Assembly: GCF_001591145.1 (NCBI RefSeq)
Contig: NZ_BCUF01000018.1
Coordinates: forward strand, 1-64,000
Source: Vibrio harveyi NBRC 15634 = ATCC 14126 = KCTC 12724
GTDB taxonomy: Bacteria > Pseudomonadota > Gammaproteobacteria > Enterobacterales > Vibrionaceae
Direction of reading: 5' to 3'
DNA: 64,000 nt
Under the pieces are notes generated by a model. It saw only the letters and a list, made by a program, of their open reading frames with translations, searched no databases and was not told the DNA's origin. This document shows positions 45,737 to 55,150 of this stretch, one piece after another. A program made the translations under genes and the position numbers. Position 1 is the first letter of the stretch. The number at the start of each line of letters is the position of its first letter.

Positions 45737-47917
45737 ATGAAAGAACAAACAGCATTAAAGAAAGTCGCAGACATGGCGCGATTAGCTGATAGCTACGTCA
45801 GCGCGTGGGGAGACGAGGCAAAAGTTTCTGAGGAGACGCTACGCCGCTTGCTCACTTCACTTGGCTACGATACTAGCAGCGATGAGAAGCTATTGGCTTC
45901 TGCTGAGAAAAAACATAAGAAAGACGTACTAGCCCCTGTTCTTGTTTTACGCGACGGCGACCCAGTCGAAGTGGAACTAAACCTAGGTACGAGTGCTCGT
46001 GAGAGTGAATTTAGCTGGCGTTTAGAAACAGAACAAGGAGAGGTACTTGAAGGCTATCTTCAGTCGCAAATTGTTCGTGATGAACGAGCTGAGGGTGGCC
46101 CTCTAGTGTTTGCATTGCCAAAGAATTTGGCATGGGGTTACCACAAACTGATCATCAGCCGTAAACGCCGTAAGACACCTTACGAAATGTCGCTGATCAT
46201 CACACCGAAAGCGTGTTTCAAACAAGAAGATCTAAACCAACATAAAAAGCTATGGGGTCCAAGCATTCAGCTTTACACACTGCGTACTCAGCACAACTGG
46301 GGTATCGGTGACTTTGGTGACCTTAAGCAGCTGGTCAGTGATATCGCCTCTCGTGGCGGTGACTTCATTGGTTTGAACCCAATTCATTCATTGTTCCCAG
46401 CGAACCCTGAAGGTGCGAGCCCATACAGCCCGTCTTCTCGTCGTTGGCTGAACATCATGTACATCGACGTAAGCTCTGTGCCTGAATTTGCACTAAGTGC
46501 AGAAGCACAACAACGCGTTGGCAGCGCTGAGTTCCAACAGCGTCTGCAAAAAGCTCGTGAAGCACACTGGGTGAACTACACCGAGGTTTCTGAGCTTAAG
46601 ATGAACATTCTTCCGCTGCTATTTAGCGAGTTCAAAGCACGTCATCTAGACAAGAACACTGATCGTGCGCGCGCGTTCCTAGAGTTTGTAGAACTTGGCG
46701 GTGAGAGCCTACTTCACCAAGCGGCATTTGATGCTCTGCATGGTGAATTACACGCTGAAGATTCAAGTGTTTGGGGCTGGCCGGTATTCCCTGAGAAATT
46801 CCGTACGTTTGATGCTGCGGCAACTCAGAAGTACATCAAAGACAACTCTGACCGCGTTCACCTGTACATGTACCTACAGTGGATTGCAGACGATCAAATC
46901 AAAGAAGCACAGGCTCTTGCAGAAGAAAAAGGCATGGCGGTTGGTCTATACCGTGACCTTGCTGTTGGTGTTGCAGATTCAGGCAGCGAGACTTGGGCTG
47001 ATGATGGCAACCTAGTACTGGATGCAAGCATCGGTGCGCCACCAGATATCCTTGGTCCTCTGGGTCAAAACTGGGGTCTGCCTCCGCTAAACCCACAAGT
47101 GTTGGAAGCGACAGGCTACGACGCGTACATCAAGTTGCTACGTGCAAACATGAAGCATTGTGGCGCACTGCGTATTGACCACGTTCTTGGTCTGCTTCGC
47201 CTTTGGTGGATTCCAAAAGGTGAGAAGGCGACAGAAGGAGCATACCTGTACTACCCAGTTGAAGATATGCTAGCAATCCTAGCGCTAGAATCTCATCGTC
47301 ATCAGTGTTCTGTAATCGGTGAAGATTTGGGTACCGTGCCTGATGAAATCGTTGATATCCTTCGTGACGCAGGTGTTCACTCATACAAAGTATTCTTCTT
47401 CGAAACATCAAAAGACGACGGCGGCTTCATTTCTCCGAAGCATTACGCTGAGCAGTCAATGGCAGCGCTGTGTACACACGATATGCCAACCCTACGTGGC
47501 TTCTGGCACTGTGATGACTTGAAGATGGGTCGAGAGATCGGTCTGTACCCAGACGAGCAACAACTGGAAGGTCTGTTTGATGATCGTTTGAAGTGCAAAC
47601 AAGGCATCCTAGACAGTGTTCGTTGGCATGGTTACCTACCAGAAGGTATCGGTCATGATGCGCAGTACGTACCAATGGATGGTTACCTAAGTGAAGCATT
47701 GCAACTGCATGTGGCTGCGGGTGACTCAGCACTACTAAGTGTTCAGCTTGAAGACTGGCTAGAAATGGACCAACCGGTAAACATTCCAGGTACTGTTGAC
47801 GAGTATCCAAACTGGCGTCGTAAACTATCGATGAACCTTGACGAAATCTTCAGCCGTGAAGACGTTAACCGTATTTCTAAGCGCCTCACTGAAGTGCGTG
47901 CGAAAGCGAGCAAATAA
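45737..47917 (+). CDS. malQ: 4-alpha-glucanotransferase (amylomaltase)
   Basis: Transfers alpha-1,4-glucan segments between maltodextrins and releases glucose. 726 residues, GH77 fold, with ALGP-type GPSIQLYTLRTQHNWGIGDFGDL, ASPYSPSSRRWLN, LRIDHVLGL (nucleophile Asp) and VIGEDLGTVPDEI (acid/base Glu) and CTHDMPTLRGFW. Start ATG at 45737 has CGGAGA before it; an upstream ATG at 45710 has none. E. coli MalQ is about 30 residues shorter, the extra length being at the N-terminus. Followed by a structured RNA and terminator. Confidence 0.95.
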   Translation: MKEQTALKKVADMARLADSYVSAWGDEAKVSEETLRRLLTSLGYDTSSDEKLLASAEKKHKKDVLAPVLVLRDGDPVEVELNLGTSARESEFSWRLETEQGEVLEGYLQSQIVRDERAEGGPLVFALPKNLAWGYHKLIISRKRRKTPYEMSLIITPKACFKQEDLNQHKKLWGPSIQLYTLRTQHNWGIGDFGDLKQLVSDIASRGGDFIGLNPIHSLFPANPEGASPYSPSSRRWLNIMYIDVSSVPEFALSAEAQQRVGSAEFQQRLQKAREAHWVNYTEVSELKMNILPLLFSEFKARHLDKNTDRARAFLEFVELGGESLLHQAAFDALHGELHAEDSSVWGWPVFPEKFRTFDAAATQKYIKDNSDRVHLYMYLQWIADDQIKEAQALAEEKGMAVGLYRDLAVGVADSGSETWADDGNLVLDASIGAPPDILGPLGQNWGLPPLNPQVLEATGYDAYIKLLRANMKHCGALRIDHVLGLLRLWWIPKGEKATEGAYLYYPVEDMLAILALESHRHQCSVIGEDLGTVPDEIVDILRDAGVHSYKVFFFETSKDDGGFISPKHYAEQSMAALCTHDMPTLRGFWHCDDLKMGREIGLYPDEQQLEGLFDDRLKCKQGILDSVRWHGYLPEGIGHDAQYVPMDGYLSEALQLHVAAGDSALLSVQLEDWLEMDQPVNIPGTVDEYPNWRRKLSMNLDEIFSREDVNRISKRLTEVRAKASK

Positions 47918-47925
47918 GGTGGAAT

Positions 47926-47988
47926 GGGTGATGTAGGAGTTCGCGAATTTAATTGCGCTGAGGTACGAAAGTACAGCCTAGGTCACTC
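47926..47988 (+). ncRNA. Candidate structured RNA between malQ and glgB
   Basis: Three nested stems form a three-way junction. P1 pairs 47926-47937 (GGGTGATGTAGG) with 47977-47988 (CCTAGGTCACTC), about 11 of 12 pairs. P2 is CGCGAA...TTGCG (47942-47957). P3 is GTAC-GAAA-GTAC (47963-47974), a GNRA tetraloop. A small ATCC-GTTA-GGAT hairpin follows, then the terminator at 48029. GGTAC in P3 could alternatively pair with GTACC at 48018-48022. It may be the 3' end of the malQ message, a small RNA, or a glgB leader element. Confidence 0.5.
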
Positions 47989-48028
47989 ATTAAATCGGCA
48001 CAATCCGTTAGGATGAAGTACCGTTATT

Positions 48029-48060
48029 ATGCCCGCAACAATAGCGGGCATTTTTGTTTT
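48029..48060 (+). terminator. Rho-independent terminator between malQ and glgB
   Basis: ATGCCCGC/GCGGGCAT stem followed by TTTTTGTTTTTT. Confidence 0.92.
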
Positions 48061-48143
48061 TTGACGCTATTTTATTCATCTCTTGGATAGAGTGCGGTTT
48101 TTTATAATTGTGTGAATTCACAACGTTTGGCTGAGGAAATCCG

Positions 48144-50372
48144 ATGTTCAAAAACCATAAGGAGAATATCGGTGCTAGGGAGAAAGATTTGAAAACCAAG
48201 GTAAAGAAAAAATACGAACGCGCCTATGAATTACTAGCTGAGGCGGCTTACTCAGACCCATTTGCGTCACTTGGTCCATTCATCGATGATGGCGAAGGAT
48301 CGTTACGAGTTTGGATGCCGGGTGCAGACAAAGTTGAATTGGTTGTCAGCGGTGAACCTCGTGTTGAGTTAGAACGCGAAGGCGAGAGCGGCTTCATCTT
48401 GAAAGAGAAGCGTGACCTGCACCTAACTCACTACCAACTTGCTGTGGATTGGGATGGCGTGGAACAGCTCATTGACGACCCTTACCAGTACCACAACATT
48501 TATCAAGAATACGAACACCTGCACACGCCAAAAGACATGTACCGCTACATGGGATCGCAGTTTGTGACCATCGAGCGCGGTGGTGAAAATATCTCTGGTG
48601 TGCGCTTCCTTGTTTACGCCCCTCATGCTTCTGCAATCAGCTTAGTGGGCAGCTTCAACCAGTGGGATGGTCGTCGCCATCCAATGCAACGTCTCGACTA
48701 CGGTATCTGGGGCTTGTTTATTCCTGGTTTGGAAGAGGGCGTACAATACAAATTCGAACTCAAAGGTCCAAATGGGGAAGGGCTCCCTCATAAGCAAGAC
48801 CCTTGGGGCTTCTACTCTGAACAATACCCATCATTCGCGTCGATCACTTACGATCACAACCGTTACCAATGGCAAGATGCAAAATGGCAAAATCGTCCCG
48901 TCACACAGAAACGTGATGAAGCTTTATCTTTCTACGAACTGCATGCGGGTTCTTGGAAGCGTAACGCTGATGGGGATTTCCTAAATTACCGTGAACTCGC
49001 GGCTGAGTTAGTGCCTTACCTTGTGGATATGGGCTACACCCACGTTGAGCTGATGCCAGTTTCAGAACACCCGTTCTTTGGCTCTTGGGGTTACCAACCT
49101 GTAGGGTTGTTTGCGCCGACGAGTCGCTACGGCTCTCCAGATGATTTCAAGTTCTTCGTTGATGCGTGTCACCAAGCGGGTCTTGGTGTAGTACTGGATT
49201 GGGTTCCAGCACACTTCCCATCGGATGATCATGGCTTAGCAAACTTTGATGGCACACCACTGTTCCACGATCCAGATCCTCGCCGCGGTTGGCACCAAGA
49301 CTGGAACTCTTACATCTACGATCTAGGTCGTGAGCATGTGCGCCGTTTCCTTGTGTCTAACGCGCTGTACTGGTTTGAGCAATTCCATATTGATGGTATC
49401 CGTGTGGATGCTGTCGCGTCGATGCTCTACCTAGACTACTCACGCAGTCACGATCAGTGGATTCCAAATGTGGATGGCGGCAACGAGAACTACGATGCGA
49501 TCGCAACGTTGAAGTGGATGAACGAAGAAGTGTACAAGCACTTCCCGAATGCAATGACCATTGCAGAAGAATCGACGGCATTCCCAGGCGTATCTGCACC
49601 GACATTTATGGGCGGTTTAGGCTTTGGCTTTAAGTGGAATATGGGTTGGATGCACGACAGTCTTTCTTACATCCAAGAAGATCCTATTCACCGCAAATAC
49701 CACCACAATACCATCACGTTCCCGCTTGTTTACGCACACAGCGAGAACTATGTGCTGTCGCTATCTCATGATGAAGTGGTGTACGGCAAAGGTTCTATCC
49801 ATAACAAGATGCCAGGTGATGAGTGGCAACAAACGGCGAACCTACGTGCTTACTACGGTTACATGTATGGTCAACCGGGTAAGAAGCTAAACTTCATGGG
49901 CGCTGAGCTTGGTCAAACCGCAGAGTGGAATCACGATGACCAGTTACAATGGTTCTTACTTGAGTTTGGTCGCCACCAAGGTGTGCAAGCACTGATTCGC
50001 GACTTGAACCACTTGTACTGTGACGAAGCGGCGATGCACGATCAAGATTGTGTGCCTGCTGGCTTTGAATGGCGTCTGCAAGATGAAGCGGAAGCAAGTA
50101 TCCTTGCGCATGAACGTATTAGCCAAGATGGCGAACGTGTATTGGTGATCAGTAACTTCACACCAGTGCCTCATGAGCGTTTCCGTTTGGGTGTGCCGAT
50201 GGAAGGCAAGTACGAACTTCTGTTGAATACTGACGACGCGAAATACGATGGCAGCGATTTTGAGGTACTAAGTAACGTCGAAACGCAAGAATTAGAAAGC
50301 GAGTCGTTACCTCAATCTCTTGAGCTGCGTTTACCACCTCTATCGACAGTATTCTATAAACTGACGAAATAA
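48144..50372 (+). CDS. glgB: 1,4-alpha-glucan branching enzyme
   Basis: Introduces alpha-1,6 branches into glycogen. 742 residues: N-terminal beta-sandwich, CBM48 ([29 protein letters not shown]), then the GH13 barrel with catalytic Asp422 ([15 protein letters not shown]), Glu475 ([11 protein letters not shown]) and Asp543 ([12 protein letters not shown]). Ribosome site TGAGGA; start ATG at 48144 gives the normal length for the family. Preceded by a strong terminator, so it likely has its own promoter in 48061-48143. With malP/malQ it couples maltodextrin turnover to glycogen structure. Confidence 0.95.
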   Translation: MFKNHKENIGAREKDLKTKVKKKYERAYELLAEAAYSDPFASLGPFIDDGEGSLRVWMPGADKVELVVSGEPRVELEREGESGFILKEKRDLHLTHYQLAVDWDGVEQLIDDPYQYHNIYQEYEHLHTPKDMYRYMGSQFVTIERGGENISGVRFLVYAPHASAISLVGSFNQWDGRRHPMQRLDYGIWGLFIPGLEEGVQYKFELKGPNGEGLPHKQDPWGFYSEQYPSFASITYDHNRYQWQDAKWQNRPVTQKRDEALSFYELHAGSWKRNADGDFLNYRELAAELVPYLVDMGYTHVELMPVSEHPFFGSWGYQPVGLFAPTSRYGSPDDFKFFVDACHQAGLGVVLDWVPAHFPSDDHGLANFDGTPLFHDPDPRRGWHQDWNSYIYDLGREHVRRFLVSNALYWFEQFHIDGIRVDAVASMLYLDYSRSHDQWIPNVDGGNENYDAIATLKWMNEEVYKHFPNAMTIAEESTAFPGVSAPTFMGGLGFGFKWNMGWMHDSLSYIQEDPIHRKYHHNTITFPLVYAHSENYVLSLSHDEVVYGKGSIHNKMPGDEWQQTANLRAYYGYMYGQPGKKLNFMGAELGQTAEWNHDDQLQWFLLEFGRHQGVQALIRDLNHLYCDEAAMHDQDCVPAGFEWRLQDEAEASILAHERISQDGERVLVISNFTPVPHERFRLGVPMEGKYELLLNTDDAKYDGSDFEVLSNVETQELESESLPQSLELRLPPLSTVFYKLTK

Positions 50373-50390
50373 CTTTCATTAATCAAACAG

Positions 50391-50426
50391 TAAGCCCGGT
50401 TTACATTGTAAATTGGGCTTTTTTTA
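50391..50426 (+). terminator. Rho-independent terminator after glgB
   Basis: AAGCCC-GGTTTAC/GTAAATT-GGGCTT stem followed by seven T residues. Confidence 0.9.
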
Positions 50427-50549
50427 ACCAATTTTTGACCTTGTAAACTTGTTGTTCTACCTTGAATCAGGCAACCTTCGCTCCCATTTACTTGAACACC
50501 CACACGTGTAAAAGTGGCGTATTCCTTACTCTGGCTAGGCAAATAAAGC

Positions 50550-51227
50550 ATGCTGAAAAGACTGAAGTCGTTTCTATTCAAAATTTCATTGGTTTTGTTA
50601 CTGACTCCCGTTTTGCTGGTGGGCTTCGTCAAATACGTGAATCCGCCTCTATGGGGATGGAAGATCAGCCGCATGATCTCGCCACCAGAAGGCTATCCAG
50701 AGAGTAGCCAGCAAGAGTGGGTACCGCTGTCTCAGATTTCAAAAAATATCCAACTTGCGGTGATGGCTACGGAAGATCAGAAATTTCCCCATCACTATGG
50801 GGTGGATTTTGATTCACTGTTTTCTGTTATCTCACAAGCCGGCGAGAACGGACCTTCTCGTGGTGCAAGTACGATTACTCAGCAAACTGCAAAGAACGTA
50901 TTTCTATTCCCTTCACACTCTTATGTGCGCAAAGCGTACGAGCTCTACTTTGCTCTTTTAATGGAGGCGATGTGGAGCAAAGAACGCATTCTCGAAGTGT
51001 ATTTGAATGTGGTGGAGTTTGGTCCCGGTATTTACGGTATCGAAGCTGCAGCACAAAACTATTACGGTATTCGGGCTAGCCAACTGACCCAATGGCAAGC
51101 GGCGAGGTTAGCGGTGGTTCTGCCGAATCCTTACAAGATCAAAGTGTATCCGCACACTAATTACACTCAACATCGCACCAATTGGGCTCTGACCCAAATG
51201 CGCAATCTTGGCAACGTCGAGTTATAA
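50550..51227 (+). CDS. mtgA: Monofunctional peptidoglycan glycosyltransferase
   Basis: Polymerises lipid II into glycan strands at the inner membrane. 225 residues: one N-terminal membrane segment (about 10-30) followed by a GT51 domain with the catalytic-Glu motif ATEDQKFPHHYGVD, the RGASTITQQTAKN loop and LEVYLNVVEFGPGIYGIEAAA. No transpeptidase domain, so it is the monofunctional form. Its promoter lies after the glgB terminator; an extended hairpin follows. Confidence 0.94.
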   Translation: MLKRLKSFLFKISLVLLLTPVLLVGFVKYVNPPLWGWKISRMISPPEGYPESSQQEWVPLSQISKNIQLAVMATEDQKFPHHYGVDFDSLFSVISQAGENGPSRGASTITQQTAKNVFLFPSHSYVRKAYELYFALLMEAMWSKERILEVYLNVVEFGPGIYGIEAAAQNYYGIRASQLTQWQAARLAVVLPNPYKIKVYPHTNYTQHRTNWALTQMRNLGNVEL

Positions 51228-51267
51228 GTTTCTCTTTTCCTTAACTATCTTGTGTCCGTAAATAGAA

Positions 51268-51318
51268 CTACGCCCCGATAAAGGCAAAATGTGAAGCGTC
51301 ACAAGCTTTAGGGCGTAG
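51268..51318. repeat. Extended 51-base hairpin between mtgA and malS
   Basis: Nested inverted repeats: CTACGCCC/GGGCGTAG, then TAAAG(G)C/GCTTTA, then TGTGA-AGCG-TCACA at the tip. No T-run follows, so it is not a normal terminator. Could be a message-stabilising element, a processed RNA or a REP-like palindrome. Confidence 0.6.
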
Positions 51319-51418
51319 CCTTATAGAATGATGTGCTCAGTTTTTCATCCATTTACTATTAGTGTGAATAAAACTACAACACGAATACTGCGTCTATGCG
51401 CAACCAATGGACTGAACG

Positions 51419-53479
51419 ATGAAACTGAATCTGATTACGACTACCTTATTGCTTGCATCGGCAAGTGCCATCGCCGAGCCAAACATCACCATATCTACCA
51501 CGACCAACAGCCGTGACTTTCCTTTAAGTGCAGAGCAGGCTTTGGTTGTGCCATTAACCAAAGACGGCTATACGCTTAAAATCACCGGCGTTGAAGGCGA
51601 TTGCGTTGCGCCCGATGGTCAGAAAGTTAAATTCAACAAACCGATCGCGCTGAATTGTGGAAAGCCAACGGAATTGCCGTTAAAAATCCGTTTTACTGGC
51701 GATTACTCTTTCGCTTTTGATGCGGAAGCGAAAACACTGCGCTTCAAGCGTGAACCTAAGAAAGCTGCCAAGACAGAATTCAAACGCCCAATCCCACAAG
51801 TGCAATGTGAGGTTTACCAAGGTGGCGAAGTCACCATCGCGTTAGGTGACAGTTTCCCAGATGGCACCAAGTTGCGTGATGCTTACACTGGGCAAATGGT
51901 TGAAGTAAAAGATCAGCAAGTATCGCTGACGCCAAGCAAAGACTCCGGCGGTTTGGTGCTACTAGAGCCAGTGAAGAAAACCAAAGAAGCAGTGCCGTTT
52001 GATTATCGTAATGCCAACATTTACTTCGTGATGGTCGACCGTTTCAACAACGCCGATACGAGCAATGACAATAGCTATGGGCGCAAGAAAGACGGCAAAG
52101 AAGAGATCGGTACCTTCCACGGCGGTGATCTAAAAGGCGTGATCGAGAAACTGGATTACATCAAGAGCCTAGGTACAGATGCGATTTGGTTATCGCCAAT
52201 CGTTGAGCAAGTACACGGCTTTGTGGGCGGCGGCGATAGCGGCTCATTCCCGTTCTATGCTTACCACGGTTACTGGACGCGTGATTTCACCAAGATTGAT
52301 GAGAACTTTGGTAACGAAGATGACCTTAAAGTGCTGGTGGAAGAGGCGCATAAGCGTGGTCTCAAAGTCTTGATGGACGCGGTAATCAACCACACTGGCT
52401 ACTCAACGTTAGCCGATTTGCAATTTGACGGTATTGAGGTGTTAAAGCCAAACGCTGACCTACCGAAGAAGTGGGGGGATTGGCAACCAAAAGCGGGCGA
52501 AAATTGGCATAGCTACCACCAGAATATTGATTACCAGAGTCCAAACTGGGCGAAATGGTGGGGCGGTGATTGGGTAAGAACCGGTTTGCCGGGCTACCCT
52601 GCTCCGGGCAGCAGCGATATCACTATGTCATTGGCGGGTTTACCTGACTTTATCACTGAATCAGACAAAGCCGTGAAGCCAGCGCAATGGCTATTGGATA
52701 ACCCCGGCACACGTGTAGAAGCGCGTGACAATTACACCGTTTCCGATTACTTGATTGAGTGGCAAACTGATTGGGTGAAACGCTTTGGTATTGATGGTTA
52801 CCGTGTTGATACGGTGAAGCACGTTGAAGGTGATGTGTGGAAGCGCTTGAAAGAAGAAGCATCAAGCAGTCTAGAGCAGTGGCGCAAAGAGAACGGAAAA
52901 TCGGGTCTGCCATTTTGGATGATGGGTGAAGTATGGGGGCATACCGCTTATCGCAGCCCTTACTTTGACGATGGCTTTGATGCGTTGATTAACTTCGACA
53001 TGCAGAAGAAATTAGATAAAGGCGCGGCGTGTTTCAGCCAAATGGCAGACACCTACCAAAGCTATGCAGATACTATCGCCAATGAGAAAGACTTCAACCC
53101 AGTGAGTTACATGTCTTCTCACGATACTGAGTTGTTCTTCTCTCGCTTTAAAGATTACGGCATGCAGCGTAACGCCGCGAATGCACTGCTTTTAAGCCCT
53201 GGTGCTGTTCAGGTTTACTACGGTGACGAAGTGGGTCGTAACATTGGTCCTTACGCGGATGATTTCCACCAAGGCACACGCTCTGACATGGTGTGGAAGC
53301 TATCTGATGAGAAGCAAGCGCTGCTCAAACATTGGCAAACCCTTGGTCAGTTCCGTAAAGCGCATCCAGCGATTGGTGCGGGTCAGCATCAAGTGATTGA
53401 ACAAGAAGGCGCGTACGTGTTCTCTCGCTCGCTTGGCAATGACAAAGTCGTTGTCGCGTTTGTGGGACGTGACAAGTAG
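51419..53479 (+). CDS. malS: Periplasmic alpha-amylase MalS-type
   Basis: Cuts longer maltodextrins in the periplasm. 686 residues with a signal peptide (MKLNLITTTLLLASASAIA), an N-terminal beta region containing cysteines, and a GH13 barrel: catalytic Asp464 (DGYRVDTVKH), Glu504 (MMGEVWGH), Asp569 (SSHDTE), plus the DAVINHTG motif. Length and motifs fit MalS of the GH13 family. The ribosome site is weak (CTGAACG). Works upstream of MalP/MalQ; a terminator follows. Confidence 0.92.
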   Translation: MKLNLITTTLLLASASAIAEPNITISTTTNSRDFPLSAEQALVVPLTKDGYTLKITGVEGDCVAPDGQKVKFNKPIALNCGKPTELPLKIRFTGDYSFAFDAEAKTLRFKREPKKAAKTEFKRPIPQVQCEVYQGGEVTIALGDSFPDGTKLRDAYTGQMVEVKDQQVSLTPSKDSGGLVLLEPVKKTKEAVPFDYRNANIYFVMVDRFNNADTSNDNSYGRKKDGKEEIGTFHGGDLKGVIEKLDYIKSLGTDAIWLSPIVEQVHGFVGGGDSGSFPFYAYHGYWTRDFTKIDENFGNEDDLKVLVEEAHKRGLKVLMDAVINHTGYSTLADLQFDGIEVLKPNADLPKKWGDWQPKAGENWHSYHQNIDYQSPNWAKWWGGDWVRTGLPGYPAPGSSDITMSLAGLPDFITESDKAVKPAQWLLDNPGTRVEARDNYTVSDYLIEWQTDWVKRFGIDGYRVDTVKHVEGDVWKRLKEEASSSLEQWRKENGKSGLPFWMMGEVWGHTAYRSPYFDDGFDALINFDMQKKLDKGAACFSQMADTYQSYADTIANEKDFNPVSYMSSHDTELFFSRFKDYGMQRNAANALLLSPGAVQVYYGDEVGRNIGPYADDFHQGTRSDMVWKLSDEKQALLKHWQTLGQFRKAHPAIGAGQHQVIEQEGAYVFSRSLGNDKVVVAFVGRDK

Positions 53480-53505
53480 TTAGAACTTCGTTTTAAGCCT
53501 AGATA

Positions 53506-53543
53506 GAAAAAGCCCTTCCTTGAGTTCTCAGGGAAGGGCTTTG
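53506..53543. terminator. Bidirectional terminator between malS and the DsbA-like gene
   Basis: AAAGCCCTTCC/GGAAGGGCTTT stem; T-run strongest on the minus strand, with TTTGTTATTTT on the plus strand. Confidence 0.85.
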
Positions 53544-53596
53544 TTATTTTCGGTGCTCACTTAGCTACTTCAATAGCTATCGGCATCAACCGCTAT

Positions 53597-54313
53597 TTAT
53601 TTCTTTAGCTCTTGGTCGATGACTTTCTCAAGCTCTTCGAAAGGTACATAACCCGGAATGACTTGGTCATTTATGATGATCGCTGGTGTACCACGTAGAC
53701 CTAGGCGAGTGAAGTACTCGTAGTTTTTATCCAACAATGCTTTGGTCTCTTTGTCGTCGACAAGCTGCGCTTCTGTGCCGGTCTTCTTAGCGATTTTTTG
53801 TAGTGAACTTGCATCGTGTGGACCCGGCTTCTTCACCAACAAGTCGTGCACTTCTTTGTACTTGTCATGTTGGTTCTGCCAAACGTTCAATGCGTAACTT
53901 GCCGAGTTGTAACCGTTCTTCTCGTACTGTTCTTTGAACGATACCGTCATGTTCAGCACTTTTACCTGTGGGTATTCTTTCTCTACCTTCACTAACTCAC
54001 CTTCAAGACGTTTACAGAAAGGACAGCTGTAATCGGTCACGTTGATGATCGTCAGTTCAGGGTTCTCTGCACCGAAGTAAGAGTGCTTGCCATCGTTAAG
54101 ATAGGCGCGCGCTTCATCCAAAGTCGCGTTAAACGTCTTTTGATAAGCGACGTAGTCTTGCAGGTTTTGATGCAGTGAATTGAGGATCTGCGGGTTTTCT
54201 TTCAGTAGTTGAGTAATTTCTTGTAGCTTCTCTTCTGACGTTTTTTCTGCTGCGTGTGAAAATAGAGGTACCAGCGCGATAGCCACAGTTAATAGTGTGC
54301 GTGTGAATTTCAT
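53597..54313 (-). CDS. DsbA-family periplasmic thioredoxin-like protein
   Basis: 238 residues: signal peptide (1-21, ending SHA), an N-terminal helical region (about 25-80) often used for dimerisation in ScsC/DsbG-like proteins, and a DsbA thioredoxin fold with the redox motif CPFC (Cys97, Cys100) and a cis-proline loop (LRGTPAIII). Likely a disulfide oxidase or isomerase. The ATG at 54313 is used because TAGGAA precedes it and it starts a clean signal peptide; longer readings upstream are not supported. Upstream lies a small membrane protein gene. Confidence 0.9.
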   Translation of the reverse strand: MKFTRTLLTVAIALVPLFSHAAEKTSEEKLQEITQLLKENPQILNSLHQNLQDYVAYQKTFNATLDEARAYLNDGKHSYFGAENPELTIINVTDYSCPFCKRLEGELVKVEKEYPQVKVLNMTVSFKEQYEKNGYNSASYALNVWQNQHDKYKEVHDLLVKKPGPHDASSLQKIAKKTGTEAQLVDDKETKALLDKNYEYFTRLGLRGTPAIIINDQVIPGYVPFEELEKVIDQELKK

Positions 54314-54404
54314 GATATTTCCTAAAACTCTTTTTCTTCGCGGTTTTTGTCGCGAAGTGATTAAAAATAAAACAATTGATTTGGGGATGAATAGCAATCG
54401 GGTT

Positions 54405-54815
54405 TTATTCTCTAAACACACATAGCTTGAGGTGCACCCGATATTTGTCGGGTATCGGTTCAGTATGATGGCGGAAAGCATTGCGCTCGCTGCCACTGAT
54501 AGACAGCAAGATGAACGCAAATAGGAATAAGGGAACAATGAAGCTGTCGAGATGGTTTTGTGAAACCTGAATCAGCTTTTCAGACAGCTCACACTGCTTA
54601 GTCAGTCCTTTTTCGCTCTTTTGCTGTTGCCCAGTGGCATGCTCAGTCGTCACTTGATCGCCAATGAGAGGACAAGATTGAAAGAGACCTGCATTTTTAC
54701 TTAAACAGATCACGACAACCCAAGCCACAAGGGCGAGTGTCCATCGAGCGATGTTGGATTGTGATCGAAGCAAAAGGCAAACCCTGAGTAAGTCTCTAAG
54801 TAATGACCGCACCAC
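54405..54815 (-). CDS. Small two-segment membrane protein, unknown function
   Basis: 136 residues with one hydrophobic segment near residues 24-38 and a second near 92-107, enclosing a polar loop with cysteines (SCPLIGDQ, KQCELSEKL). I recognise no family. It lies 91 bases upstream of the DsbA-like gene on the same strand, so the two may share a transcript and the loop cysteines may be its substrate. The start codon is GTG with a poor ribosome site, so the N-terminus is uncertain. Confidence 0.55.
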   Translation of the reverse strand: MVRSLLRDLLRVCLLLRSQSNIARWTLALVAWVVVICLSKNAGLFQSCPLIGDQVTTEHATGQQQKSEKGLTKQCELSEKLIQVSQNHLDSFIVPLFLFAFILLSISGSERNAFRHHTEPIPDKYRVHLKLCVFRE

Positions 54816-55150
54816 CCTAAATTAAATTGCACAGAAAATTTGTTAGTTTTCGGTCAAGAAATCTTAAATAAGCAACAAATCATGAAGCACGTCGAGAATG
54901 TGGCTAATAGCAAACTTGTTCCAAACTTTAACTTGCTTTGTTAATGGATTGAACTAGCTGATTCTCAGATAAATCTACCTTATCTTGGTCATAAATATTT
55001 ATTATCTTTTAAATGTGATTCAAATCATAAAATAAAACTTCATAACTAAGCAGCATGACTGTTCGGTAAATGGATTGATTTTGATCATCTCTCTAGCACG
55101 TCGTTCAGGGGATCATCTATGCGTTCTGTTCCACATATATAGGTGAATTT
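54816..55150. promoter_or_regulatory. Control region of the yjiH operon
   Basis: 335 AT-rich bases with no gene. A CRP-like site TGTGATTCAAATCATA lies at 55014-55029 and an FNR-like site TTGATTTTGATCAT at 55075-55088 (consensus TTGAT-N4-ATCAA), suggesting control by carbon supply and oxygen. Both are single-site matches. Confidence 0.5.

Noticed and set aside
51291..51304. TGTGAAGCGTCACA as a CRP site for malS
   Set aside because: The half-sites are separated by four bases instead of six, and the sequence is the tip of a larger hairpin.
54314..54538. N-terminal extension of the DsbA-like protein
   Set aside because: The extra 75 residues precede a good ribosome site and clean signal peptide at 54313, and they overlap the neighbouring gene.
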